Assembly (NCBI GenBank): GCA_030041275.1
Contig: JASHOE010000351.1
Coordinates: forward strand, 1 to 64,000
From: Streptosporangiaceae bacterium
GTDB lineage: Bacteria > Actinomycetota > Actinomycetes > Streptosporangiales > Streptosporangiaceae
Direction of reading: 5' to 3'
DNA length: 64,000 nt
The translations under genes were made by a program, and so were the position numbers. Each line of letters begins with the position of its first letter. Positions within the stretch are counted from its first letter, which is position 1. Positions 34,371-45,000 of this stretch are shown here, piece after piece. The notes beneath the pieces were generated by a model. The model was given only the letters and a program-made list of their open reading frames with translations, was not told where the DNA came from and ran no database searches.

Positions 34371-37112
34371 CTAACCGGTGTTCTGCAGCCCGGCGGCCAC
34401 CCCGCCAGCGGTCAGCAGCAGGAGTCGCTCCAGCGCCGCGTGGTCATCGGGGTCCGTGCAGGCGCGGACAGCGGTGAGCGCGCGCAGCTGCAGGTGCGAC
34501 AGCGCGTCGACGTACGGATCGCGGAGTGCGACCGCGCGCGCGAGTACGTCCCGGCCGGCCAGCAGCCGGTCATGACCGGTGACCTCCAGGACAAGCCGAC
34601 TGGTCAGGTCGTACTCGGCGAGGAGCTGCGCGCTCAGCCGCTCGTTCCCGCCGAGCGCAAGGTACCGCACGGCGATGCGGCGGTTGGTCTTGGCGAGGCT
34701 CATCTCCGCGTTGTCCAGCAGCACGGAGAGCAGCGGCCAGTCGCGGCAGGCCGTGCGCACAGCCGCCAGGCCGCCAGAACTCGCGATGGCCGCCGCGAGC
34801 CCGCTGCCCAAGCCGTACCAGCCCGGAAGGTTGATGCGCGTCTGCGACCAGGCGAACACCCAGGGAATGGCGCGCAGGTCCGCCAAGCTCGTGGGCGCGC
34901 CGAGTCCGCGACGGGCAGGCCTGGACCCGAGCCGCATGCCGCCGATCTCGGCCAGCGGGCTGAGCCGGGCGAACCACTCGGCGAACCCGTCGGCCGTGAC
35001 AAGCGCCCGGTAGGCCCCGTGCGCGGCGGCTTCCAGCGGACCCGCCACGGCCGCGAACGCCGTCAGGTCGTTGAGCCACGAGGCACCATCGCCGGCTTGC
35101 CGGGCTTGGCCTGGCGGCCCGGCCTCGTCACCAGCGGACGCGACCAGCACGGCCGAGGTGACCTGCTCCAGATGCCGCTGGCCAATCACCGGATGGCCGT
35201 ATCGAGCGAAGATAACCTCACCCTGCTCGGTGACCTTGAACCGGCCATCGACGGAACCCGGCGCCTGCGCACGCACGGCGCGGCCGGCCGGCCCGCCACC
35301 GCGGCCAAGGGCACCCCCACGCCCGTGGAACAGCACGAGCCTGATGTCCCGCTCGGCCGCCCACCGGGATAGCCGCAGCTGTACCTCAAACAGCCGTAGC
35401 GTCGCACTAACCATGCCGAGCTCCTTGGCGGAGTCGGAATAGCCGAGCATGACCTCGAGTCGGCGGCCCGACGCGACCAGCCTGCGCGCCACCGGCGGCA
35501 GCGCGATCATCTCGTCCAGGATTCGCGCCGCCCGGGCAAGGTCGTCGCCGCTCTCGAACAAAGGCACCACATCGAGCTCTGGTGTGTCGCCAGGGCAGGC
35601 GAACTCGGCGAGCTCGTAGACGGCCGCGACATCTGCGGCAGAAGTCGTGAAGCTCACCACGTAGCGGCGGCAGGCGACTGCTCCATGGCGTTGCTGAATA
35701 GCCTTGATCGCCGCGAAGGTAGCCAGCACCTCCGCCGTCTCCGCAGAGGGCGGCCGGCCAACGCGCAGCTCGTGCAGCGCCGCGCGATGCACCGCACTGT
35801 GCTGGCGGACTTCGAGCTCAGCAAAGTGAAACCCGAAGGTCTGGGCCTGCCAGATAAGGTGCTGCAGCTCGCCGTAGGCCTGCCGGGCAGCTCCGGCCTC
35901 TGCGAGCGCGCCCTGGGCCAGTCGCAGGTCGGCGATGAACTCGGTGGGCGAGCGGTACCGCAGTTCGGGCGGCGCTTCGAACGAGAGCCTGGTGGCCTGC
36001 AGCCGGCGCCCCGCGTACAGGAGGAAGGCGCGGAACGGCTCGCCAGGCGAGTGCGCCATCAGCTCGCCAACCAGGTCCGGGTGCGCCTGCCTGGCAGCGC
36101 TCAGCGTTGCCACGAGCTCGTCGTAGGCCGGCCGAATCGGTCGATCGGCGCCCCGCTGCGCCTCGAGCAGCCCGGCGTCAACGGTCAGCGACCTGCCGAT
36201 CCTGGTGGTCGCGTTCTCCAGGGCGCGCAGGGCGTGCTCGGCCTGAATGGTCGCGGCCTGCTCGGTGACGTCCGCGGTGACGAACGGGTTGCCGTCCCGG
36301 TCGGCTCCGATCCAGCTGCCGAACCGCAGGAATGCCGGCGCCTGCGGCGGTACTGCCCCGGACTGGTCGCCGAGCAGGGCCCGGTCCAGCGACCGGTACA
36401 CGCTCGGCGCCAGCCGGAACAGGGTCTCATCGAAGACCGCGGCACCGGTCCGCACCTCGTCCAGTGGCTGCATCGCCTGGTCGCGCAGGGCTGCTGTGCG
36501 CCAGAGCAGATCCACTTCCTCGCGCAGCCGACGCACCGCTTCCGCGCGCGCGGTGGCACCGAGGTGCTGGCCGTCGAGCACGTCGAGCTGGCCGCCTATC
36601 CGCCGCAAGGACTCGGTGACGGCGCGCCGCCGCGCCTCGGTGGGGTGCGCGGTGAGCACTGGATGCACCTCGAGCCGTGCCAGCAGGCCGGCGTCGGCGA
36701 CACGAGACCCGCCGAGAGCGGTGACCGCGGCGGCCAGAGATTCGCGTACCGGCGCGGCGCCGGTGTCGCGCTCGCGTAGCGTCCTGATTCGCTGGTGTTC
36801 CTCGGCCAGGTTGGCCAGGTGGAAGTAGACCGTGAATGCCCGCGCCACCGCCGCCGCCCTGGTCAGCGGCCAGCTGGCGACGAGGGTCGCGATGTCATCG
36901 TCGGCGGCGTCGCCTTTGTCGGCCGAGGTCCGCGGGTCGCGGGCGGCGATCACCCGGTGCCGGAGCTCCTCGACGTCCTCGAGCAGCCCGGGCCCATCGG
37001 CCTCGCAGATGACCTGGCCGAGGACCTCGCCGAGCAGCCGCACGTCACGCCGCATCGGCGCCGGGACGGAGCGGGAGTCGGCCGTGCGCCGGTCGCTGTT
37101 CGCAGTCGCCAC
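34371..37112 (-). CDS. ppc: Phosphoenolpyruvate carboxylase
   Basis: 913 residues, full length. The catalytic His motif LTAHPTEARRR, GYSDSAKELGM, FHGRGGALGRGGGP with its Arg/Gly-rich loop and the C-terminal segment ending LLTAGGVAAGLQNTG are all present. It carboxylates PEP to oxaloacetate to feed the TCA cycle. The GTG at 37112 has a perfect-spacing TAGGCT upstream. It is divergent from the FUSC membrane protein with a 65-bp gap. Confidence 0.97.
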   Translation of the reverse strand: MATANSDRRTADSRSVPAPMRRDVRLLGEVLGQVICEADGPGLLEDVEELRHRVIAARDPRTSADKGDAADDDIATLVASWPLTRAAAVARAFTVYFHLANLAEEHQRIRTLRERDTGAAPVRESLAAAVTALGGSRVADAGLLARLEVHPVLTAHPTEARRRAVTESLRRIGGQLDVLDGQHLGATARAEAVRRLREEVDLLWRTAALRDQAMQPLDEVRTGAAVFDETLFRLAPSVYRSLDRALLGDQSGAVPPQAPAFLRFGSWIGADRDGNPFVTADVTEQAATIQAEHALRALENATTRIGRSLTVDAGLLEAQRGADRPIRPAYDELVATLSAARQAHPDLVGELMAHSPGEPFRAFLLYAGRRLQATRLSFEAPPELRYRSPTEFIADLRLAQGALAEAGAARQAYGELQHLIWQAQTFGFHFAELEVRQHSAVHRAALHELRVGRPPSAETAEVLATFAAIKAIQQRHGAVACRRYVVSFTTSAADVAAVYELAEFACPGDTPELDVVPLFESGDDLARAARILDEMIALPPVARRLVASGRRLEVMLGYSDSAKELGMVSATLRLFEVQLRLSRWAAERDIRLVLFHGRGGALGRGGGPAGRAVRAQAPGSVDGRFKVTEQGEVIFARYGHPVIGQRHLEQVTSAVLVASAGDEAGPPGQARQAGDGASWLNDLTAFAAVAGPLEAAAHGAYRALVTADGFAEWFARLSPLAEIGGMRLGSRPARRGLGAPTSLADLRAIPWVFAWSQTRINLPGWYGLGSGLAAAIASSGGLAAVRTACRDWPLLSVLLDNAEMSLAKTNRRIAVRYLALGGNERLSAQLLAEYDLTSRLVLEVTGHDRLLAGRDVLARAVALRDPYVDALSHLQLRALTAVRACTDPDDHAALERLLLLTAGGVAAGLQNTG

Positions 37113-37118
37113 GAGGAA

Positions 37119-37124
37119 AGCCTA
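37119..37124 (-). promoter_or_regulatory. -10 hexamer TAGGCT for ppc
   Basis: On the minus strand TAGGCT is followed by six bases and the GTG start of ppc at 37112. No ribosome-binding site is present. Confidence 0.5.
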
Positions 37125-37177
37125 GACAGCGCCCGCTGGCTGCTCGAAGGGCCGGCGGCGTGGGACAGTGGAGCCCT

Positions 37178-39415
37178 ATGAACCGCAGGTGGCGGCCAGC
37201 CGACCTAGGTGCCGAGCTCCGCGGGCTCGTCCCTGTGTGGTCACGGCCCGCCGCGCTGCGCGCGGTGCGCGCGACGATCGTCATCCCTAGCTTGTTCGCC
37301 CTGACGTTCAAGGTGCTCCACGATCCGCAGATGGCGCTGTTCGCCAGCTTTGGCGGAATCGGTGCGCTGGTCATGACGTCGTTCGGCGGGAGCTGGCAAG
37401 ACAAGGCGGTGGCACACCTCGGGCTCGCTGTGGCCGGCAGCGTGACCCTGATCATCGGCACCGTGGCCAGCAGCCCGGCCTGGCTCGCTGCCATCGTGAC
37501 GATCCCCGTAGGGTTCCTGGTCTACGTTGCGGGCTCGGCCGGGCCGAACGCCGCATCTGCGGTCACCGCCACCTTGCTGGCGTTCGTGCTGCCGGTCGCG
37601 TCGGCCGGCGGGATTGCAACGCTGCCCTCCAGGCTCGCCGGCTGGTGGCTGGCGTCGGCCGCCAGCACCGCGGCCGTGCTGCTGCTCTCACCCCGGCCGC
37701 CGGGTGACCGGCTCCGCGCCGACGCAGGTGCGCTCGCGGTCGCGCTCGCTGCCCGGCTTGAGGGCGCGCTACGCGGCGCAATCGGCGTCGGCGGACAGCG
37801 GGATGCGTGCGAGGCAGCAGTTCGGTCGGCCAAGAAGCAGCTCCGGGACACGTTTATCGCGACCCCGTATCGGCCGATCGGTCTGGCGGCCGCTGACCTG
37901 GGTTTGGCGAGCCTGGTCCACCTGCTCGAGTGGTGCGCCGATCACGTGATCGAGGCAACCGATGGTCGGCTTGACCTGACGGTCGCCGACTCGTCGGACC
38001 GGACGCTGCTGACGATGTGCGCCCGCGGCCTTCGCGACGTTGCCAGCGTGCTGGCTGGCGGCCAGTCGGGCGTGGACTTGCGGGACATCTGGTCGGCCAG
38101 GCTGACAAGCGCCGAGCACCTGCAGCGCCTGTCCGGCGAATCCACCTCGAGCAGTGCGGCCGATGTCGCGTTCCACGCTCAGTCCGTCGGAATCGCCACC
38201 GGAGCGGCGCTGGGCGATGCCAGGATCGCGGCCAGGGCGGCAACCCCGGCCGACGTCGCGGCGGAGCGGCAGCGCTGGCAGGCGGGGCTGCCAGCGGCCG
38301 AGGCGAGTCAGGCAGCCGGAAGGCCGAGGTTGCTCAAGGACCTACTGCAGTCGGCCCGGCTGGTCGCCACCGACGCGCCGCAGCGGACGGTCTGGTTCCG
38401 CAACAGCGCGCGCGGCGCGATCGCGCTCGCGGCCGCTGTGGCGGTCGCGAAGGTCACCAACGTGGAGCACGCGTTCTGGGTTGTCCTCGGCACGCTGTCG
38501 GTGCTGCGGACCAGCGCGGCTGCGACGGGCACCACCGCTCTGCGGGCGCTGGCCGGCACGATCGCCGGGTTCGTCGTGGGCGGCGCGCTGCTGGTGGCCA
38601 TTGGGACAAATCCGACGGCGCTCTGGATTATCTACCCATGCGCTGTCCTCGTCGCCGCGTACACGCCAGGTACCGCAGCGTTCGCGGTCGGCCAGGCCGC
38701 GTTCACGATTCTCGTGGTTGTGCTGTTCAACCTGATAGTCCCGGCCGGCTGGAAAGTCGGCCTGCTGCGGGTCGAGGACGTGGCCATCGGCTGCGCCGTC
38801 AGTCTCGTCGTGGGTTTCCTGTTCTGGCCGCGCGGCGCGTCTGGGGTGGTGGGGGACGATCTCGCGGACGCATTCAGAGTAGGAGCTGGCTACCTGGGTG
38901 ACGCCGTCGACTGGGTGCTGGGCGACCGGGAGCGCCGCCCAGACCGCGTCGTCACAGCCATCGCCTCCGGGGCCCAGCTCGACGACGCGATTCGCGGATA
39001 CCTGACCGAGCAGGGCTCCAAGCGGCTCACCAAGCCCGATCTGTGGCAGCTGGTCATGGCGTCGACACGCCTGCGGCTGACCGCGCACTCGCTGGCCAGC
39101 CTGCCCTCCAGAGCCGCGCCGCACGCCGACGACCGCAGGCTGCATGCCGAGCTGCGGCAAAGGGCCGCCGAGCTCTCGCACTTTTACGACGCGGTGGCCA
39201 CCCAGATCGCCCGTCCGGCGCGGCGAGCCGCGGCGCCATTGCCTGTCGAACCGCCGGGCGGCACAAGCTCCGATGACACCGCGCCGGCCAGTGCGGGCGA
39301 GCCCGACGTGCTCTGGGTCGGCCTGCACCTTCAAAGCCTGGCGGGTCACTCCGCAGGCATCAGCGAACCCGCCGAGCGCCTCGCCTTGATCCGCCGTCGA
39401 CCCTGGTGGCGCTAG
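37178..39415 (+). CDS. FUSC-family membrane protein
   Basis: About 745 residues in two similar halves, each beginning with a cluster of hydrophobic helices (roughly 25-175 and 405-555) followed by a soluble helical stretch. This is the FUSC layout of aromatic acid exporters and related proteins. The first cluster contains FASFGGIGALVMTSFGGSW and the second FWVVLGTLSVLRTSAAATG. The soluble tail is Ala/Arg-rich. The ATG at 37178 is preceded by GGAG with short spacing. It may export aromatic acids or lipid intermediates. It shares a CTAG stop overlap with ftsH. Confidence 0.8.
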   Translation: MNRRWRPADLGAELRGLVPVWSRPAALRAVRATIVIPSLFALTFKVLHDPQMALFASFGGIGALVMTSFGGSWQDKAVAHLGLAVAGSVTLIIGTVASSPAWLAAIVTIPVGFLVYVAGSAGPNAASAVTATLLAFVLPVASAGGIATLPSRLAGWWLASAASTAAVLLLSPRPPGDRLRADAGALAVALAARLEGALRGAIGVGGQRDACEAAVRSAKKQLRDTFIATPYRPIGLAAADLGLASLVHLLEWCADHVIEATDGRLDLTVADSSDRTLLTMCARGLRDVASVLAGGQSGVDLRDIWSARLTSAEHLQRLSGESTSSSAADVAFHAQSVGIATGAALGDARIAARAATPADVAAERQRWQAGLPAAEASQAAGRPRLLKDLLQSARLVATDAPQRTVWFRNSARGAIALAAAVAVAKVTNVEHAFWVVLGTLSVLRTSAAATGTTALRALAGTIAGFVVGGALLVAIGTNPTALWIIYPCAVLVAAYTPGTAAFAVGQAAFTILVVVLFNLIVPAGWKVGLLRVEDVAIGCAVSLVVGFLFWPRGASGVVGDDLADAFRVGAGYLGDAVDWVLGDRERRPDRVVTAIASGAQLDDAIRGYLTEQGSKRLTKPDLWQLVMASTRLRLTAHSLASLPSRAAPHADDRRLHAELRQRAAELSHFYDAVATQIARPARRAAAPLPVEPPGGTSSDDTAPASAGEPDVLWVGLHLQSLAGHSAGISEPAERLALIRRRPWWR

Positions 39416-41424
39416 CCGACACCGTCCCGGTGCTGTCCTCCGGCAGCGCCCGGCTGCGCGTCATCCGACGGCGAGAGAGCGGAAGCACCGTGCGGCACGA
39501 TGGTCAGCTGGTCGGTCCGGCGCTCCGGCACTGGCCTGCCGACAATCGCGTAGACCTCGGCGCCGTCGACGGTCTCCTTCTCCAGCAGCAGCGCCACGAG
39601 CTGGTCCAGCTCGCGCGTGTGTGCCCGGATCAGCGACACCGCCGTCTGCTCGGCGTCCCGCAGCTTCTGGGCCACTTCCGCGTCAATTTCCGCCTGCGTC
39701 GCCTCGGCGAACGGCCGGCTAGAAAAGCCACCGGAGCCAGCGCCGTCGCCCAGGAACACCGAGCCTCCCTGCGGATAGCCAATCGGCCCGAGCTTGTCGG
39801 AGAGCCCGAACTCGCGGACCATCTTGGTCGCCAGCTCCGTGGCAGACGCCAGGTCGTTCGCGGCGCCGGTCGACCCCTGGCCGAGCTCGACAAGCTCGGC
39901 CGCCCGGCCGCCGAGCCGGACGGCCAGCGACTCGGTGAGATAGTCCTCGCCGTACAGGTGCCGCTCGTAGAGCGGTAGCTGCTGGGTGACGCCGAGCGCC
40001 TGGCCGGCGGGCAGGATCGTCACTTTGGCCACCGGATCAGCGTGGTCGGACAGAGCCGCCACCAGCGCGTGACCGGCTTCGTGCACGGCGACCGCGTGCT
40101 TCTCCTCGGGCAGCAGCACGTTGGACCCCTCGCGTCGGCCAAGCAGGATGCGGTCCCTCGCGTTGTCGAAGTCCGCGGCGCTGAGGACGTCGCGGCCGTC
40201 CCGCACTGCGAAGATCGCCGCCTCGTTGGCCAGGTTCGCCAGGTCCGCGCCGGAGAAGCCAGGCGTCCCGCGGGCCACGACGTCCAGATCCACATCAGGA
40301 CCGAGCTTCTTGTCCCGGCAGTGCACCGCCAGGATGGCGGCGCGCTCGTCCAGCGTCGGCAGCGGAATGACGACCTGCCGGTCGAACCGGCCGGGCCGGA
40401 GCAGGGCCGGGTCGAGCACCTCCGGGCGGTTGGTCGCGCCGAGCACGACGATGCCCGACCTCGGATCGAAACCATCCATCTCGGACAGCAGCTGGTTGAG
40501 GGTCTGCTCGCGCTCGTCGTTCGAGACGACGGCGCCCGAGCCCGCCCGGCGCTGGCCGATCGCGTCGATCTCGTCCACGAAAATGATGGCCGGTGCCTGC
40601 TTCCGGGCCTGGGCGAACAGGTCCCGCACCCGGGCGGCGCCGACGCCGACGAACAACTCCACGAAGCTGGAGCCCGCCACTGAGAAGAACGGCACCGAAG
40701 CCTCCCCGGCCACCGCCCTGGCCAGCAGCGTCTTGCCGGTGCCGGGCGGGCCGACCATGAGCACGCCGCGCGGTGTCATCGCCCCGGCCTTCTGGTACCG
40801 GGTCGGGTTGCGCAAGAAGTCGACGACCTCGCTGATCTCTGCCTTCGCCCCGTCGTAGCCGGCCACGTCGCTGAACCGGGTCTGCGGCCGCTCGGCATCG
40901 AAGACCTGGGCCCTCGACCGGCCTACACCCATGACGCCCTGCAGCGAGCTCCCGGTCCGGCGCGCCATCCACCGGAAGATGAAGAAGAGCGCGACGAACG
41001 GCAGCACCAGGAATATCAGGATCTCGAACACCACGCCGCCGAGCGAACTTGGTGGCGCCTGATAGGTCGTCGACACGCCCGCCGACTTCAGGCTGTCGGC
41101 TAGCGGCGAGCCTGGCGTGATCGGCGGTGTGACGGTGGTGAAGTCCTTGCCGTCAGTGAACGTGCCGGTGACCGTGACGTTGGCGCCCTCCGCGGACGGG
41201 CTCGGGATGGTGACGCTCTTGACCTTGTGTGCGGCCACGTCGCTGGTGAACTGCGAGTAGGTCTGCACCGTTGTTGGCGTCGTGTGGACGAACGACGGCA
41301 CAATCCAGACCAGGATCAGGACGAGCCACAGCAGCCAGAGCCAGCGCGACCAGCCGGGCGGCTGAGGTGGCGCGGTCCGAACTGACTTGTCACCGGGCGG
41401 TGGCGTCGCGGGGGTTTTGCTCAT
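39412..41424 (-). CDS. ftsH: ATP-dependent zinc metalloprotease FtsH
   Basis: 670 residues: two membrane helices (about 26-44 and 130-152) around an external domain of about 85 residues, an AAA+ module with Walker A GPPGTGKT, Walker [12 protein letters not shown] and second region of homology [18 protein letters not shown], then the zinc site HEAGH. All catalytic motifs are intact. It degrades membrane and regulatory proteins. It follows an ECF sigma factor gene by 32 bp, so it may be part of that operon or have its own TAACAA-type promoter at 41431. This could be one of two FtsH copies; the window cannot tell. Confidence 0.95.
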   Translation of the reverse strand: MSKTPATPPPGDKSVRTAPPQPPGWSRWLWLLWLVLILVWIVPSFVHTTPTTVQTYSQFTSDVAAHKVKSVTIPSPSAEGANVTVTGTFTDGKDFTTVTPPITPGSPLADSLKSAGVSTTYQAPPSSLGGVVFEILIFLVLPFVALFFIFRWMARRTGSSLQGVMGVGRSRAQVFDAERPQTRFSDVAGYDGAKAEISEVVDFLRNPTRYQKAGAMTPRGVLMVGPPGTGKTLLARAVAGEASVPFFSVAGSSFVELFVGVGAARVRDLFAQARKQAPAIIFVDEIDAIGQRRAGSGAVVSNDEREQTLNQLLSEMDGFDPRSGIVVLGATNRPEVLDPALLRPGRFDRQVVIPLPTLDERAAILAVHCRDKKLGPDVDLDVVARGTPGFSGADLANLANEAAIFAVRDGRDVLSAADFDNARDRILLGRREGSNVLLPEEKHAVAVHEAGHALVAALSDHADPVAKVTILPAGQALGVTQQLPLYERHLYGEDYLTESLAVRLGGRAAELVELGQGSTGAANDLASATELATKMVREFGLSDKLGPIGYPQGGSVFLGDGAGSGGFSSRPFAEATQAEIDAEVAQKLRDAEQTAVSLIRAHTRELDQLVALLLEKETVDGAEVYAIVGRPVPERRTDQLTIVPHGASALSPSDDAQPGAAGGQHRDGVG

Positions 41425-41456
41425 GAGCAATTGTTACGCGACTCCAACAGTGTTGC

Positions 41457-42071
41457 TCACGCGGCAAGACGAGTGCCCTCCCTGGGCGGAGTGAACGCCC
41501 GGCGAACGGATGCCTGCGCTGCGGCAGCGTGCGGCTGGCTGAGCTTGGCCCGCAGCATCGCCCGGCCGCGATGCATTCGAGACATGACCGTACCGATCGG
41601 CATATCCAACACGTCGGCGATCTCGGCATAGCGGTAGCCCTCGACGTCGGCGAGGTAGATGACCGTCTTGTACGCGACGGGCAGATCGGCCAGCGCACGG
41701 ATGACGTCCGAGTCGCCCAGCCGGCCGAGCGCCTCCGCTTCGGCAGACCTTGCCGGGGGAACCGTCGACGCCCGCCCGGTCGCATCGTTGTCCGCCGTCA
41801 GCACCTCGGCGGGCCGACTCTTGCGCTGCCGACAGCCGCTGTAGAACGTGCTGAGCAAGATCTTGTACAGCCAGCCTCCCAGGTTCGTACCGGGGGTGAA
41901 CTGGTGAAACTTCGTATAGGCCCTGGCGAGGGTGTCCTGGACCAGGTCCTCCGCGTCGCACTGGTTTTGGGTGAGTCGTAGCGCGACCGCGTGCAGCTGG
42001 CGCGCGTGGGGGATCGCCTGCTCTTCGAATGAGCCGCTCGGGCAGGTGGCCGCAACTGCCGTGGCTTGCAT
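41457..42071 (-). CDS. ECF RNA polymerase sigma factor (SigR/SigH-like)
   Basis: 204 residues. Region 2 is clear: QNQCDAEDLVQDTLARAYTKFHQFTPGTNLGGWLYKIL. Region 4 has LPVAYKTVIYLADVEGYRYAEIADVLDMPIGTVMSRMHRGRAML. This resembles the SigR/SigH (disulfide and heat stress) ECF group. Its usual partner, a zinc anti-sigma factor directly downstream, is absent: ftsH follows instead. A GAGGAGG ribosome-binding site with eight-base spacing sets the ATG. The C-terminus extends beyond region 4 with an Arg/Ala-rich tail. Confidence 0.93.
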   Translation of the reverse strand: MQATAVAATCPSGSFEEQAIPHARQLHAVALRLTQNQCDAEDLVQDTLARAYTKFHQFTPGTNLGGWLYKILLSTFYSGCRQRKSRPAEVLTADNDATGRASTVPPARSAEAEALGRLGDSDVIRALADLPVAYKTVIYLADVEGYRYAEIADVLDMPIGTVMSRMHRGRAMLRAKLSQPHAAAAQASVRRAFTPPREGTRLAA

Positions 42072-42098
42072 GGGGGGTGCCTCCTCGCTGACTCTCAG

Positions 42099-45000
42099 TT
42101 ACTTTGAGGTAACTTCTAGCCAGCAACGATGCCGCAACCTGCGCATCAGCGCATCGGGCGGACCCTGACCTAACGCCGACGGCAGTCCTGAGTTAACCGA
42201 CTTCCCGACGTTGCGGGCGGCATGCGCCACGAGTTCCCTGCGTCCTGCCTGCCCAGTCTTGGCTACCAGGCTCGCCACGTGGGTTTCGACAGTTTTGGGA
42301 GAGATAAACAGCTGCTCGGCGATCTGACCGTTGGAGTACCCGCGTGCGACCAGCAGATAAACATCCATCTCGCGGCTGGTGATGCCGAGCTGGCGCAGCT
42401 GCGCGGGTACCTTCGCGGTGCCGCGACCGGACCGCGGCACCGGCACGCCCGCCTGGCGGAGGATCCCCCGACATGCCGAGGCGAGCTGAGCGTGGCCGGA
42501 CAGCTCAAACGCGGCCGCTGCCTCACGCAGCCAGGGCACTGGCTCGCCCCAGCCGCCCCGGATAGCAGATTGCGCCACGAGCCGCCTGGCCAGATGGTTC
42601 CACCAGGGCGCAAACGGCGCAAATGCCACCGCTGCATCGGCAGCGAGCGACGTGGCGCGCTCCCGGTCTCCTGCTCGCCCTGCCAGCACGGCTCCGGCGT
42701 ATGCGAGGCACCCCCGGTTCCAGCTCACCGAGGCGCCCACGTACTCGGCCTGCTCGATCTCCGCCTCTCCACCGTCCCCGCTAGCGGCTGCGAGCAGCGC
42801 GCGCACCGCCCACGATCGCCCGCGCGCGACGACCGGGATCTGCATCGGTGAGTAGTAACCCCGCGCCCGGCGCGGCGCGCTGAGCACCTGCGCTACGTAT
42901 TCGCCAGCACGCGTGGCACAGTCCATCGCCTGCCCGACCTCGTCCCGGAACAGCGCGCTGACCACGCGTACCTGGCCCACGGTGGTCAGCAGAACTTCAG
43001 GATCACCTGGCAGGACCGCCTCAGCGCCCGCGGCGGCGGCTTCGACAGCCGTCGCGTCGCCACGAATCCCGAAAGCGAGGCCTTGCAGGCACAGGGCCAG
43101 CGCCTCGATCCGGTGCGAGCCGATGAGGCGTGCCTCGCGCTCGCACTCCCTGGCCATCTCCAGCGCGTGGTCAGTGTCCGTGCTCAGGCTCAGCAGGTTG
43201 GCGAGCTGAAGGTCGATCGTCGTGGCGATCGAGAACAGGCCGGCCTCGTGCGCCAGATCCCGCACGTCGAGGAGTCCGCTCGTCTGACCCTCATCGAGCA
43301 TGTCGATGGTCGCGAGGCGGTGGAGCACCGCGATCCGCCACACACCGAGCCCCCGCTTGTCGGCAATCTTGTGCGCTCGCTCGAATGCGGCGCGGGCACC
43401 TCCTAGGTTGTGGATCCGCTCGATCCGGCCGATCATGCCGAGCGCCTCCACCGCGACCTCAGCAGCCCAGCCAGTGAGCCCGGCGCGTTCGGCCGCCGCG
43501 AGTGACCGGCGCGCTAGCGTTTCCGCCCGGTCAAACTCGCCGGTGACCAGGGCGTAACGCGCCGTCGCGACGTCGACCCGGCTCGCCAGCTCCGGCTCCT
43601 GCAAGCGCTCGGCGATAGCGCTCGCAACCGCGAGATGCTCAGCGGCCGACTCCAGGTTGTCTTCGGGGCGGGTGCTGGCAGCCCGCACCCGCATCAGCGC
43701 CTCGCGTCGGTAATCGGACGGGCCGAGCCTGGCGAGCAGGTCGGTCATGAGCAGGCCCACTTGCTCGTATTTGCCCGAGAGGGCGAGCGTGTCGACGAGC
43801 GCCTCGTCGACATCGACATCCAGCCCCGCCGGGTGCTCCGGCGCCTCGGCGAGCAACCTGCGCGCGTCCTGCAGCGCAGCCGTGCCGCTCGTGATGGCCG
43901 CCTGCTGGAGTGCGCGTCGCCCGGCCGTCAGGAGCAGCCGGGCTGCGTCAATCGGCTGGCCGGCCGACGCGCGAAGCTCAGCAGCGAGCACGCACCACGG
44001 GCCTGGCAGGCCCGGATGCGCCGCCTCGACCGCCTCGGCTGCCCGCGCGGACCGCGCTGCTAGCTCCGGGGGTAGCAAGTCCGAGACGATCGCGCTCCTC
44101 GTCAGGCTGTGCCGGAACCGGAAGGCTCCGGCGTCCGCGACTACCGGCTCGATGAGCTGGACCTCGTGCGCCTGGTGCAGCGCGTCGAGTGTCGTTGACT
44201 CGGTGACCTCCGCAACGCGCGGCAGCAGCGCCCAGTCGAACTGCCGGCCGAGCACCGCGGCTGACACGATCACGCTGCGGGCGTGCTCGCCGAGCCCGGC
44301 GATGCGGTTGCGCACCGAGCCGATGATCGACTGTGGCACGCCGGTCACGACGTCGGCGTTGACCTGCCAGCCCTCGGGCTTGTGCACGAGCTCGCCGGAC
44401 GACACGGCCGCAGCAAGGATCTCCTCGACGGCGAACGGGAGGCCGTCACACCGCGCGAGCAGCCTGCTGACCTCCTCGGGTACCTCAGGGACGTCGAGGC
44501 AGGCCGCAGCCATCTTGCCGACGGCGCGCGGCGACAGCCGGGCGAGCTCGACGGTGCTCGCGGCTCGCCGCGCAGTCAGCGAGCGGAGCAGGTCGAGTGC
44601 TGGTGACGGCTGCGCGCCTCGCATCGTGATGAGGCAGGTGACGCCGGTCGCGGAGGCATTGTCCGACAGGTATTCGACGATGGCGACGGTCTCCGGGTCC
44701 GCCCAGTGCAGATCTTCGAGCACCAGGAGTCCGCCGGGCCAGGCTGGCAGCGACAGCATCCGCAGCAGCGCCTCGCCGAAGATGACCGGGGATACCTCCG
44801 CGTCGCCGTCGTCCGGACGGCTCCACTCCGGCACCAGGGTGCCAAGCGCGGCGCGATAGTCGGCGATGCCGGGTGCATCCGGCACCACGCCAGCCCGGGC
44901 GGCACCCATCAGGGCCTCAGTGATGGGCCGGAACGGCACGGGCACCGATGACTCGGTGGCACGGCCGACCAGGACGAAGAAGCCGCGCTCGGCAGCCACC

